The position numbers were made by a program, and so were the translations under genes. The notes beneath the pieces were generated by a model. The model was not told the DNA's origin. It made no database searches and worked only from the letters and a program-made list of their open reading frames with translations. From the IMG/VR virus record IMGVR_UViG_3300008448_000504, positions 1 to 27,059 of that record: 27,059 nucleotides of DNA; one strand, given 5' to 3'. Below, in pieces: positions 1 to 7,065 of the stretch (positions are counted from its first letter, which is position 1; each line of letters begins with the position of its first letter). This DNA comes from a virus.

Positions 1-155
1 ATGCACTCAAAAATTTCATCTACTGTTATAGGATATCGTTGGGTTACCCATGTAATATCCTTGTACTCAGCAATAGCATCACAAACATCGATGATTTGTA
101 CACCCGTTCTGTCTAATACTAAAATGTTTCGAGGTCCTCGGTTTGAAATGGTCAT
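1..155 (-). CDS. Unknown small protein, 3' part cut by window edge
   Basis: An open frame begins with ATG at position 155 and runs without a stop to position 1, giving 51 codons; the C-terminus lies outside the window. Its start overlaps the stop of the upstream gene in an ATGA arrangement, which implies translational coupling and supports it as a real gene. The peptide begins MTISNRGPRNILVLDRTG and looks like a small mixed alpha/beta protein. I do not recognise a family. Confidence 0.6.
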   Translation of the reverse strand, partial: MTISNRGPRNILVLDRTGVQIIDVCDAIAEYKDITWVTQRYPITVDEIFEC

Positions 156-376
156 CGATATTTTCCTAGAAGCTTTGGCCCTGTGCTTTGAAATTCTAAC
201 CCGCTCATTGAGCCAATATAGATTTTGTATCGTTCGTTAAATTGCAGATTAACTCGTACTGTGTTCAATGCCACAGTTAGATACTTTCCTTCTACAAAAG
301 TAATTACATCTGCCTCAACGGTATTACCATTGTCGATGCACTCAACAACCGCTGTGCGATCAAATGAGCTGTACAT
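152..376 (-). CDS. Unknown 74-residue beta-rich protein
   Basis: This small frame starts immediately after the folE stop codon (ATG at 376, folE stop at 377-379) and ends in an ATGA overlap with the next gene, so it is the second member of a folE-led trio. The sequence alternates hydrophobic and polar residues (for example VEADVITFVEGKYLTVALN), which suggests a small beta-barrel. No signal peptide or membrane segment is visible. The pattern recalls small PilZ-like or OB-like barrels, but I cannot assign it. Function unknown. Confidence 0.65.
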   Translation of the reverse strand: MYSSFDRTAVVECIDNGNTVEADVITFVEGKYLTVALNTVRVNLQFNERYKIYIGSMSGLEFQSTGPKLLGKYR

Positions 377-1057
377 TTACTTACAGCCTTTGTTTACAAT
401 GTTCATAAACTCTGCACGAACCGCAGGGTCGCTCTTAAAGCAACCGCCTAGCTTGCTGGTAACTGTGCTAGAGCCAACATCTTCAACTCCTCTACTTTTT
501 ACGCAATAGTGTTGTGCGTCAATAACCACTGCTACATTTTCTGTTTCTAGAATGTAGCTTAGTGCATGATAAACCTGTTCAGTTAGGCGCTCTTGAATCT
601 GGGGACGCTTGCTGAAGTATTCAACGATACGATTGATCTTTGAAAGACCTAGTACCTTCTGTTTGGGGATATAACCTACTGTTGCAAGTCCATCGATAAT
701 AACAAAATGATGTTCGCAGTTGCTCTGTACATTAACATTGCGCTCTACAACCATCTCATCGTATTTCATTTTATTGTCAACGGTGGTACACTTGGGGAAA
801 GCATCGTAGTCTAGCCCCCAAAAGATTTCGTTGACATACATCTTAGCAACACGCTTTGGTGTGTCCATGAGACTGTCGTCTGATAGATCGAGACCCATGG
901 TCTTCATAATTTCGGTAAAGTGACGCTCGATAATTTCAATCTTATCTTTGCGGTCAACACCGTTATCTACTGTAGGGGTTTCAACACCCATCTGTACTAG
1001 GTGTTCGTGAACGCGACTGCCTAAATCAGGGTCGCACTTAGTTTTATTGAATGACAT
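377..1057 (-). CDS. folE: GTP cyclohydrolase I (FolE)
   Basis: The enzyme converts GTP to 7,8-dihydroneopterin triphosphate, the first step of folate and of 7-deazaguanine (queuosine-type) synthesis. Its 226 residues match the usual length of bacterial FolE. The zinc-site motifs are intact: CEHHF with Cys114, His116 and His117, and HYCVKSRG with His183 and Cys185. The stretches [15 protein letters not shown] (from 65) and [12 protein letters not shown] (from 137) are nearly the same as in E. coli FolE, so this copy is very bacteria-like and was probably taken from a host. A strong ribosome site (AAGGAAGGAG) precedes the ATG. With the queD-like and dpdA-like genes in the window, a role in DNA base modification is more likely than folate supply; that is inference. 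Confidence 0.95.
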   Translation of the reverse strand: MSFNKTKCDPDLGSRVHEHLVQMGVETPTVDNGVDRKDKIEIIERHFTEIMKTMGLDLSDDSLMDTPKRVAKMYVNEIFWGLDYDAFPKCTTVDNKMKYDEMVVERNVNVQSNCEHHFVIIDGLATVGYIPKQKVLGLSKINRIVEYFSKRPQIQERLTEQVYHALSYILETENVAVVIDAQHYCVKSRGVEDVGSSTVTSKLGGCFKSDPAVRAEFMNIVNKGCK

Positions 1058-1093
1058 ATACTTCTCCTTCCTTACACGGATATAATTTAAGTT

Positions 1094-1111
1094 TGCTACC
1101 TTTGTGTAGCA
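1094..1111 (-). other. Small leader hairpin before folE
   Basis: The 6-bp stem TGCTAC/GTAGCA closes a 6-nt loop (ACAAAG in mRNA sense) in the 99-base gap between the phosphoribosyltransferase and folE. It lies between the late-promoter-like box and the folE ribosome site. It has no run of T, so it is not an obvious terminator. It may only stabilise the leader. Confidence 0.35.
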
Positions 1112-1115
1112 TAAT

Positions 1116-1123
1116 TATTTATC
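1116..1123 (-). promoter_or_regulatory. Late-promoter-like box GATAAATA before folE
   Basis: Reading the minus strand, the box GATAAATA differs from the T4 late consensus TATAAATA at only the first base. The same octamer stands before two structural genes in this window, which supports its use. Here it sits about 60 bases upstream of the folE start. folE could also be reached by read-through from upstream promoters. Confidence 0.45.
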
Positions 1124-1156
1124 GAACTGCTTTTACAAGCTCTAGATTTCTTGTTT

Positions 1157-1624
1157 TTATCTTCGTTTCCACCAGTCTTCCCAGGGGAACACAAACCATT
1201 GGTCTTCTATGCTTCTAGATATTTCTCTGCCAGCATAGTCTATCTTAACCTTTGATTCAATATTCTCAATCGCCACAGCAACATAAAAGTCAACAAACTC
1301 TTGTGCTCGTATGACTTCAATCATCTCTGAAAGAGTTTTGCCCGAGTCGCAAATATCATCAACTAGGAACACAACATGCCCCCAGTATTTGTCTAAGATA
1401 GCTGTTAAAGATTGAATGTCCTTGTCCTCACCATCTCTGGTTTGCCATACTACAGGCACAAACGGAACATCAAAATAGTTACTTAGTTTAATGCCAAAGT
1501 CAGCACCTCCTCGCATAGGCGCGATGATTACTTCGGGTACTACTCCGTCTTTGGCAACTTGACGAATAACTTCACTATAGTAGTCATTCATTTCTTGGTG
1601 TGTTATATATTCGTATTTGGGCAT
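1157..1624 (-). CDS. Phosphoribosyltransferase, xanthine/hypoxanthine type
   Basis: This 155-residue protein has the type I phosphoribosyltransferase PRPP-binding motif at residues 84-98 (VVFLVDDICDSGKTL), with two acidic residues at 89-90 followed by the DSGKT loop. The segment APMRGGADFG near 35-44 fits the first conserved loop. The family transfers purine bases to PRPP, so the likely role is purine salvage during infection; the exact base is not decided by what I can see. The C-terminal aromatic cluster (FPWEDWW) is typical of the xanthine/hypoxanthine subgroup. A sigma70-like promoter lies directly in front of the start, with only 6 bases between the -10 box and the ATG and no Shine-Dalgarno, so the message may be leaderless. 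Confidence 0.85.
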   Translation of the reverse strand: MPKYEYITHQEMNDYYSEVIRQVAKDGVVPEVIIAPMRGGADFGIKLSNYFDVPFVPVVWQTRDGEDKDIQSLTAILDKYWGHVVFLVDDICDSGKTLSEMIEVIRAQEFVDFYVAVAIENIESKVKIDYAGREISRSIEDQWFVFPWEDWWKRR

Positions 1625-1630
1625 AATTTA

Positions 1631-1659
1631 ATAATAGCTTATCTTTGGTCTAAAGTCAA
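1631..1659 (-). promoter_or_regulatory. Sigma70-like promoter of the phosphoribosyltransferase gene
   Basis: On the minus strand TTGACT (1654-1659) is followed after 17 bases by TATTAT (1631-1636). The ATG at 1624 is only 6 bases beyond the -10 box, so the predicted transcription start falls on or beside the start codon. Confidence 0.6.
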
Positions 1660-2640
1660 TTACTTTTTGCGTTTCTTTTCCCATGCTACTGCATGAGCAA
1701 CAATATCTTCTAAACCGTAAACTGGTTCCCAACCAAGCACTTCCTTGGCTTTTGAAATGTCAGCCCACGTCTTTGCGGGATCACCCTGTCTTGCATTTTC
1801 TAAAAACATGCTAATAGTTTTACCGGTTTCTTTTTCTACTGCGTTGATAACTTCCTTAACTGAATAGGGCTTACCAGCGCCCAAGTTAAATGCAGCACTT
1901 TCGTTACCATCATCTAGATAGTTCATTGCATTAATATGTGCTCTAGCAATATCGTAAACATGCGTATAATCGCGTTCTGCTGTACCATCCTTAGTTGGAT
2001 AGTCGGTGCCAAATACAGGCACAGTTTCATCTGCTAACGCTCGCTGCACTACAATAGGAACTAGGTGCCCCGGAGGATCCTGTGTGTATCCGCACTGACT
2101 GTCTGGATCTGCACCTGCTGCATTAAAATATCTCAATGATACAAACTTCATATTACTGTATGCTTGCTCGTAGTCCTTGAGGATCATTTCAATCATTGTC
2201 TTACTGCGAGCATATGGGCTAATAGGCAGCATCGGATCTGTTTCTTTATTTGGATTGCCGCTAGTGCCACCATAGATTGAGCTTGAACTGCTGAAGATAA
2301 AGTTCTTTACACCTGCTGCTACAGCATGATTAAGCAGATTAATAGTATTAGCAACATTATTAGTGTAGTATCCTGCAGGGTCAATAAAACTTTCAGTTAC
2401 CTGATGAGTTGCAGCAAGATGAATAATAGTGTCGGGTTTAGTTAGTTGTAGAATGCCCTTGAGTTGATGATTGTCAATATCAAATGGATACTGATGTACC
2501 CCGGGTATTTCGCATTTCTTTCTATCAACATTAATAACATTATGCCCTGCTTGAACTAGCAGCCTACAAGTAAGGTTACCGATAAAGCCACTGCCTCCGG
2601 TTACTAATACTGTCTTTGGTTCTCGTTCAATGTTTTTCAT
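1660..2640 (-). CDS. galE: UDP-glucose 4-epimerase (GalE-like)
   Basis: This 326-residue protein is an extended short-chain dehydrogenase. The NAD-binding motif TGGSGFIG (Gly15, Gly18, Gly21) is at the N-terminus, a serine-rich SSSSSIYG segment is at 117-124, and the catalytic pair is Tyr143/Lys147 (YARSK). The motifs LRYFNAAGADP and DGTAERDYTHVYDIARAH are hallmarks of UDP-glucose/galactose 4-epimerases. Length is normal for the family. The start overlaps the stop of the glycosyltransferase gene as ATGA, so the two are translated together. The likely job is supplying a UDP-sugar for glycosylation of a surface or virion glycan. Confidence 0.9.
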   Translation of the reverse strand: MKNIEREPKTVLVTGGSGFIGNLTCRLLVQAGHNVINVDRKKCEIPGVHQYPFDIDNHQLKGILQLTKPDTIIHLAATHQVTESFIDPAGYYTNNVANTINLLNHAVAAGVKNFIFSSSSSIYGGTSGNPNKETDPMLPISPYARSKTMIEMILKDYEQAYSNMKFVSLRYFNAAGADPDSQCGYTQDPPGHLVPIVVQRALADETVPVFGTDYPTKDGTAERDYTHVYDIARAHINAMNYLDDGNESAAFNLGAGKPYSVKEVINAVEKETGKTISMFLENARQGDPAKTWADISKAKEVLGWEPVYGLEDIVAHAVAWEKKRKK

Positions 2641-3722
2641 GATATGTGTTTCCTAATTGTTTCGTATAAAATCTTGCCGCTGAAGAAATCTTGTTGTAAT
2701 ATGTTTACTTGTGCTTCTATTTGTTCCAGTCTAGCATCATAAGAATCTATGTGTTGCGCGATCAGCTGACACAATTGCTGGCGATTCGCCTCATATGCAG
2801 CATATGATTCAGTCCATTCACTGGGATATTTAAATGTGTCAAGCGCCATTTCACTGTAGCTAAGACGATCTGGTACAAGTGGTATCGCACCAACTGCTGC
2901 ACCTTCATACCAACTGATACCTAATGTTTCTTGTAGATTAGCACTGAATACCATCTTAGCCTCTCCCAAAAGATCATGATATTCTTGCTTGGTTAGATTT
3001 CGCTCTTGGCAAACAACAAAATCGTATTGCGGTAGATGCTTGGCTAAGTCTTTAAAAATATCTAGTTGTTTTTCAGGAGCGATGCGATGCGGGAACAATA
3101 TCAAATTACGCTTGCTTTTATTTTTGTGACCATACATCATATGCTCTAGGTATTCCATGGGCCATCCACATCGAACAATCTTACCCTCTTGACCATATCT
3201 TTGGCGAACAGTTTCTGGATCTATCCCTAGTAGGTTTAAGCTAAACAAATCAATATGAAAATCAGTGGCAAAGTAGTTATGATCGATTGCATAAAAAAGC
3301 GCCTTTTCGGTATGCCTTACCCAAGGAGCATTACCTATAAGCCGACCCAAGAAGTCTGCAGGGTCGTAACTGCCAGCATGCCACATACCACCAATTATAA
3401 TCTTAATACCTAGCAATTCTGCCATGTACTTTAGTTGTAGGATTGTTGGGTTCCATGCATCAGTATAAAGGAAATAGTCACCGTCTTTGATTTTACCAGC
3501 AGCAAACATTTGCGAAATAGTTTTTAGTTGTTCGCTTTTCCAATAGTTAGTACCACTAAAGTTTAGAAATGCTCCCGGGGTTGTATCCTGCGGAGCATCA
3601 CTTGGACCTTCAATTACTTCAACAGGAAGTCCTGCCATCAGCATCTGTGACGGCAGGAACTGCTTCCATTGTTTAGTATATCTAGTCTCTACCGGTTCTA
3701 GTTCAACGATATAAACTGTCAT
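2637..3722 (-). CDS. GT-B fold glycosyltransferase (group 1-like)
   Basis: The C-terminal half of this 361-residue protein looks like a retaining GT-B glycosyltransferase. A new domain begins around NLILFPHRIAPEKQLDIF (206-223), and an E-x7-E motif (Glu265 and Glu273) is followed by GAIPLVPDR, the usual nucleotide-sugar site. The N-terminal half (to about 195) is a divergent acceptor domain. No membrane segment is visible. It is coupled to galE by an ATGA overlap and follows the Bax-inhibitor gene by 3 bases, so it belongs to the same operon. Acceptor and sugar cannot be read from the sequence. Confidence 0.8.
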   Translation of the reverse strand: MTVYIVELEPVETRYTKQWKQFLPSQMLMAGLPVEVIEGPSDAPQDTTPGAFLNFSGTNYWKSEQLKTISQMFAAGKIKDGDYFLYTDAWNPTILQLKYMAELLGIKIIIGGMWHAGSYDPADFLGRLIGNAPWVRHTEKALFYAIDHNYFATDFHIDLFSLNLLGIDPETVRQRYGQEGKIVRCGWPMEYLEHMMYGHKNKSKRNLILFPHRIAPEKQLDIFKDLAKHLPQYDFVVCQERNLTKQEYHDLLGEAKMVFSANLQETLGISWYEGAAVGAIPLVPDRLSYSEMALDTFKYPSEWTESYAAYEANRQQLCQLIAQHIDSYDARLEQIEAQVNILQQDFFSGKILYETIRKHIS

Positions 3723-3725
3723 GTG

Positions 3726-4400
3726 TTATTTTCTATTACCAAAAAGTTGTAGCAAGTTTAAGAACAGGTTAATAAAGTCTAGATAAAGAGTTAATGCACC
3801 TGTAACTTCTGCATTACCTCTGTTATCAAACATAATCATTTCTCTGATCTTTTGTGTATCATAGGCTGTCAAACCTAAGAAAATAATTACAGCAAGAGCA
3901 CTGATTACCATTTGCATCAGTGTACTACCAATAAAGATATTGATAATACTTGCAATAATAATACCGATTAGACCTACAAACATAAATGACCCAACACTGG
4001 TTAGATCCTTTTTAGTTGTATAGCCGTATAGTGTCATTGCTAGGAACAAACATGCTGCTCCTAAAAATGCCTGTACAATACTTAGTGCAGTATATACAGC
4101 AAAGATAGTAGCAAAGCTCAGACCCATTAGTGCAGCAAAACCGTGCAGCATTAGTTGTGCAGTCTGTTTCGATGCTGTGGGCATCTTAAATGAAATAAAG
4201 AATACTGCGGCCAGCGGCGCAAAGATCACAATCCACTTGGTAATACCTGTAAAGAAGAAATTGAGTAATTCAGGACTATTACCAACAAAATAGCTTACTA
4301 GCATTGAATTAACTACAGCTAGAAACATATTTTGATAAACACGAGTCATTGCTGCGTTTACTTTAACTGCATCAGCTCTTACTGATTCTCTATAAAACAT
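3726..4400 (-). CDS. Bax inhibitor-1/YccA family membrane protein
   Basis: This 224-residue protein has about seven hydrophobic segments spread from residue 25 to the end. It carries the family signatures GLTAYDTQKIREM (176-188) and GALTLYLDFINLFLNL (201-216), which are very close to bacterial YccA/BI-1 proteins. Known members are integral membrane proteins linked to calcium leak and, in bacteria, to modulation of the FtsH protease. The phage copy is full length and looks recently bacterial. It has a good ribosome site (AGGAGA). A role in host membrane or protease control during infection is inference. Confidence 0.88.
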   Translation of the reverse strand: MFYRESVRADAVKVNAAMTRVYQNMFLAVVNSMLVSYFVGNSPELLNFFFTGITKWIVIFAPLAAVFFISFKMPTASKQTAQLMLHGFAALMGLSFATIFAVYTALSIVQAFLGAACLFLAMTLYGYTTKKDLTSVGSFMFVGLIGIIIASIINIFIGSTLMQMVISALAVIIFLGLTAYDTQKIREMIMFDNRGNAEVTGALTLYLDFINLFLNLLQLFGNRK

Positions 4401-4409
4401 TTTAATCTC

Positions 4410-5531
4410 CTATTCCCAACTAAATGGGCCTTTCTTTTTTACACCAAAGTTCTTATAAGTTAAAATCTTTTCTAAATCATTTCTATCCTTTAGTGATAAA
4501 AATTCATTTGCAAAGTGCAGTTCGACTTCGTTCTGTAGTGCTAAATTTAGTATCTTATTAGCAATTATAGCATCGTCCGGTAAGGAATGCAAGCTAAAAA
4601 GTACAATAGCGTCAGGCTTTTGAAAAATATAATCTTGTAAAATGGGTAACCATGGTAAGAATTCATTTTCAAATTGTACACCAGTGTGATTAATTTTGTG
4701 TTTAGCACAGTACGAATCAATAGTACCTCGCTGTATATACATAGGTATGTTAGAATCAAATTCTGTATTGTTGCTGGTATATGCAACTACAACCTTACCT
4801 GTATAATCTAGCGGTGTATCCTGTGCGTAATCCCCGGGTAGTCTAAAGAAACCGCCCGGCTGTCTTCGCCAATATTCTTCACCTTCGATTAGTATATGCC
4901 AGTCAATACTCATTCTCGTATAGCCTGTTTCATTATTAACATTGCCATGAATGTGTTCTTGATGAAACAGATGTGCTTGCCCGGGTATTATTTCTACCGG
5001 CTTAGAATATTTTACGCATTCTTCTTCAAATTTAGAAAGAGGCCATTGTTCAGCTATAACAGTTTTCGTAATGCGTTGACTATTATCAGTATCCATAATC
5101 CACATACTGTTAGTACCTTCGCACTTGGTGAGAGCCATCCAGATGGTCCGCTGGCCTCTTCCATTTGAATAGAAGATTCCCTGATGAAAGGGTAATCTTC
5201 TAGCTTTTTTTGCTTGATTAGGAAGTACTACATTTAGTGTAGCATTTCTTTTTATTAGATACTTCTTGTTACTGATTAGATTTTTTGCATATTCTTCAGC
5301 GAAAGAATCAAACCTCTGCATGAATTCTTTTCGGCCAAATGCTGCCTGAACATATGCTTGTATTTTCACAAGCTCAGGAACATCAACGACCTCATGAATT
5401 GTTTCCAAACTTTTTACATCTGGGCGGATCTCATTGATGATATCTAGCACCCATTTGTTCCATGGATACTTCTCTAGATTGTAATCTAGGGTTTTATTTT
5501 CCCATGCAGAGGTTGTATCTAAATCAAACAT
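4410..5531 (-). CDS. Fused 2OG-Fe(II) oxygenase-like and sporadic carbohydrate cluster protein
   Basis: This 373-residue protein appears to have two parts. Residues about 90-215 resemble the 2OG-Fe(II) oxygenase of 'sporadic carbohydrate cluster' loci: LPFHQGIFYSNGRGQRTIWM (113-132), then a distal HIHGN (His193/His195) and TRMSIDWHI (Arg206). Residues about 245-350 resemble the separate small 'sporadic carbohydrate cluster' family: PMYIQRGTIDSYC (263-275), DAIVLFSLHSLP (307-318) and ELHFANE (337-343). These assignments come from memory of the families. Where HxD is expected the protein has His116-Gln-Gly118. It lies between galE/glycosyltransferase and the pterin gene, which fits a role in sugar modification. 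It starts 2 bases after the previous stop and has no Shine-Dalgarno, so it is probably coupled. Confidence 0.65.
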   Translation of the reverse strand: MFDLDTTSAWENKTLDYNLEKYPWNKWVLDIINEIRPDVKSLETIHEVVDVPELVKIQAYVQAAFGRKEFMQRFDSFAEEYAKNLISNKKYLIKRNATLNVVLPNQAKKARRLPFHQGIFYSNGRGQRTIWMALTKCEGTNSMWIMDTDNSQRITKTVIAEQWPLSKFEEECVKYSKPVEIIPGQAHLFHQEHIHGNVNNETGYTRMSIDWHILIEGEEYWRRQPGGFFRLPGDYAQDTPLDYTGKVVVAYTSNNTEFDSNIPMYIQRGTIDSYCAKHKINHTGVQFENEFLPWLPILQDYIFQKPDAIVLFSLHSLPDDAIIANKILNLALQNEVELHFANEFLSLKDRNDLEKILTYKNFGVKKKGPFSWE

Positions 5532-5533
5532 GA

Positions 5534-5713
5534 TTATAGCGAGTTCTTCTTGTCCTGAATCTCAGCACGACGAGCCTTAGTTAACTTACCTAGTTCGCCT
5601 AGCGCCTTACGAGCACGAGCAGCCGCAGCCTTTACGCCCTTAACTTCAAACGCTTCTGATTCCTTTAGGTATTCATCGAATACTGCCTTAATCTTTAGAT
5701 GTGTCTCGGTCAT
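5534..5713 (-). CDS. Small histone H1-like (Hc1-type) basic protein
   Basis: A 59-codon frame starts at 5713 behind a clear AGGAGA ribosome site and ends at 5534. The peptide is rich in Lys, Ala and Arg. Its second half (GVKAAAARARKALGELGKL, then a basic tail ending IQDKKNSL) matches the pattern of the bacterial histone H1-like Hc1 family, in which a K-A-A-x-x-R-A-R-K-A-L core is typical. It is likely a DNA-binding, nucleoid-type helical protein. It sits between the queD-like gene and the fused oxygenase gene with spacings of 12 and 2 bases, so it is part of the operon. Confidence 0.75.
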   Translation of the reverse strand: MTETHLKIKAVFDEYLKESEAFEVKGVKAAAARARKALGELGKLTKARRAEIQDKKNSL

Positions 5714-5725
5714 ATGTTTCTCCTG

Positions 5726-6136
5726 TTATCTAAAATATGTTGGACCGTCTACTTGCCAATCATCTGATGGCTTTGGAAAGTCAATTTCGCAACCGTTTTC
5801 ATTATCTTCGGCTACGCTGATTTTTAGCCAACGATCAGGGAATCTACCCCTAATTGTTTTAGCTAAATCTTCTGCGATCATTTCGCAGCTCTTGTGATTC
5901 AGTTCTAGTACACCCTGACTGTACTGACGTTCCATCCAACGCTTGAACTGAATAAATTCAATGTCTCGATCATCGTGAAATACTTCGATCCAGACTTTGA
6001 AATGGAAAATGTGCCTGTGCGGCACACCTAGAAAACTTACATCGTCCCAGCCGCCTGTGGCTAACTTAGGATCAGTATCGGCACCCGGATACATATGGAT
6101 GCCTTCTTTTTGAAATGTGACCCAAATAGTTTTCAT
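5726..6136 (-). CDS. queD: QueD-like 6-pyruvoyl-tetrahydropterin / carboxytetrahydropterin synthase family protein
   Basis: This 136-residue protein can be laid on QueD/PTPS. His14, His40 and His42 (GVPHRHIFHFKVWIEV) match the zinc-binding F-x-A-A-H and L-H-G-H sites. DIEFIQFKRWM matches the substrate-side helix start. NHKSCEMIAEDLAKTI and SVAEDNENGCEI (Glu110) match the later conserved blocks. The Cys that normally stands a few residues before the H-x-H motif is absent; the only Cys residues are 84 and 116, so catalysis may differ. QueD makes 6-carboxy-tetrahydropterin from the FolE product, the second step to preQ0. It overlaps the membrane-protein gene by ATGA. The fold assignment is likely; the activity is uncertain. 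Confidence 0.62.
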   Translation of the reverse strand: MKTIWVTFQKEGIHMYPGADTDPKLATGGWDDVSFLGVPHRHIFHFKVWIEVFHDDRDIEFIQFKRWMERQYSQGVLELNHKSCEMIAEDLAKTIRGRFPDRWLKISVAEDNENGCEIDFPKPSDDWQVDGPTYFR

Positions 6137-6336
6137 TCTTTGTCCTTAGTCTCTTTTTCTCTTGCACGCCTTAACAGTTCTTCGTGGATTTCGTAATCGT
6201 AGTATTTGCCTGTTTCTTTTCTTAGACGATTGCGTTCAGAAATGTATTTGTTTGATTCAATGATAAACCAAGTTAGAATAGAAAAGAAAATAAATGCGGC
6301 TGTGCCTACCATTATATTAATAATAAGTTCAATCAT
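6133..6336 (-). CDS. Small single-pass membrane protein
   Basis: This 67-residue protein has one hydrophobic segment at about residues 3-27 (IIN...FFSILTWFII), followed by a highly charged, probably helical cytoplasmic tail rich in Arg, Lys and Glu. The start overlaps the stop of the preceding gene (ATGA) and the stop overlaps the start of the queD-like gene (ATGA), so it is locked into the operon. I recognise no family. Confidence 0.7.
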   Translation of the reverse strand: MIELIINIMVGTAAFIFFSILTWFIIESNKYISERNRLRKETGKYYDYEIHEELLRRAREKETKDKE

Positions 6337-6515
6337 TTCTTATACTCCTTTTCTATCTGTTCTAATTCTTCTGGAAACTTAGCGCCGCACTTTCTAACAA
6401 ATTTGATAAATTTGAGAAATACTTCTTGCAGATCCTGCTCAGTTTCTAGACTTTCAACCTCTATAGTTGTACTAACAATAACTCCATCATCATCACATTC
6501 TAATTTTATATTCAT
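6333..6515 (-). CDS. Unknown 60-residue acidic protein, possibly leaderless
   Basis: The frame encodes a small acidic protein (MNIKLECDDDGVIVSTTIEV...), with a beta-rich first half and a helical second half. There is no other Met, so the ATG at 6515 is the only good start. No Shine-Dalgarno precedes it; instead a sigma70-like -10 box ends 7 bases upstream. It is coupled to the next gene by ATGA. Function unknown. Confidence 0.6.
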   Translation of the reverse strand: MNIKLECDDDGVIVSTTIEVESLETEQDLQEVFLKFIKFVRKCGAKFPEELEQIEKEYKK

Positions 6516-6522
6516 ATATTTT

Positions 6523-6550
6523 ATAGTATTGCACTTTGGATAAAGGTCAA
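6523..6550 (-). promoter_or_regulatory. Sigma70-like promoter before the queD-like operon
   Basis: On the minus strand TTGACC (6545-6550) is followed after 16 bases by TACTAT (6523-6528). It overlaps the 3' end of the 172-residue gene and ends 7 bases before the ATG at 6515. Confidence 0.5.
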
Positions 6551-7065
6551 GTAATTACTTCATCCTTAGTGTATTTAGACCAATCCGTAAATTGTTCTCT
6601 GTTTTGTAGGCTGTGTAAGCTGTGACACCAAACACCCGGATTAGATTCTTTAAATCCTTTGTCGTCAATCTTAACTGTAGCATTATAATTGTATAATCTA
6701 ATATAGGGTAGCTTAACACTAATCATGGGGATGAAGTTATCATATTCATTCCAGCCATTATCGTGGAACCACGGATGATTAGCATATTTGCTGTCAAAAT
6801 CTAATGTAACCCAAATACCATCTTTTAGTAATCCGGTAACTAACTTATCCCAATTCTCCCATTCTTTCTCATTGGGCGCAAAACTTTGATTAGCACCTAG
6901 ATAGATATGTGGACATTTATTGTTTAACGCACGAGCTAAAATTTCTTCCTTGGGCTGTAGTCCTACAACAAACAGAGTTCTCTGTCCATATGCAGGTGTA
7001 TGCTCTACTTCAGTTCCAATAAAGAACTTTGTGCTATCGTCATGACCGTCTCTATTCTTCACCAA
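6547..7065 (-). CDS. Unknown 172-residue protein coupled to the dpdA-like gene
   Basis: The frame overlaps the 3' end of the dpdA-like gene by 14 bases, a strong sign of coupling. The protein starts with a polar segment and then shows FFIGTEVEHTPAYGQRTLFV (about 14-33), LFVVGLQPKEEI and WVTLDFDSKYA, alternating strands and helices that could be a small alpha/beta barrel fragment. There is no C-x3-C-x2-C cluster, so it is not a normal radical-SAM QueE. I do not recognise the family. Its position between the transglycosylase and the queD-like gene makes it a candidate extra component of a deazaguanine pathway; that is inference from context. Confidence 0.75.
   Translation of the reverse strand: MVKNRDGHDDSTKFFIGTEVEHTPAYGQRTLFVVGLQPKEEILARALNNKCPHIYLGANQSFAPNEKEWENWDKLVTGLLKDGIWVTLDFDSKYANHPWFHDNGWNEYDNFIPMISVKLPYIRLYNYNATVKIDDKGFKESNPGVWCHSLHSLQNREQFTDWSKYTKDEVIT

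Noticed and set aside
1-240. Plus-strand open frame at the left edge
   Set aside because: The minus strand here holds two tightly coupled frames (ATGA overlap) that continue the folE operon; the plus frame has no support.
1058-1123. A preQ1-type riboswitch before folE
   Set aside because: The leader has a 6-bp hairpin, but the loop is too short and the A-rich tail pairing of the preQ1-I class is not seen.
6547-7065. Assigning the 172-residue protein as QueE
   Set aside because: There is no C-x3-C-x2-C radical-SAM cluster and the protein has very few Cys.
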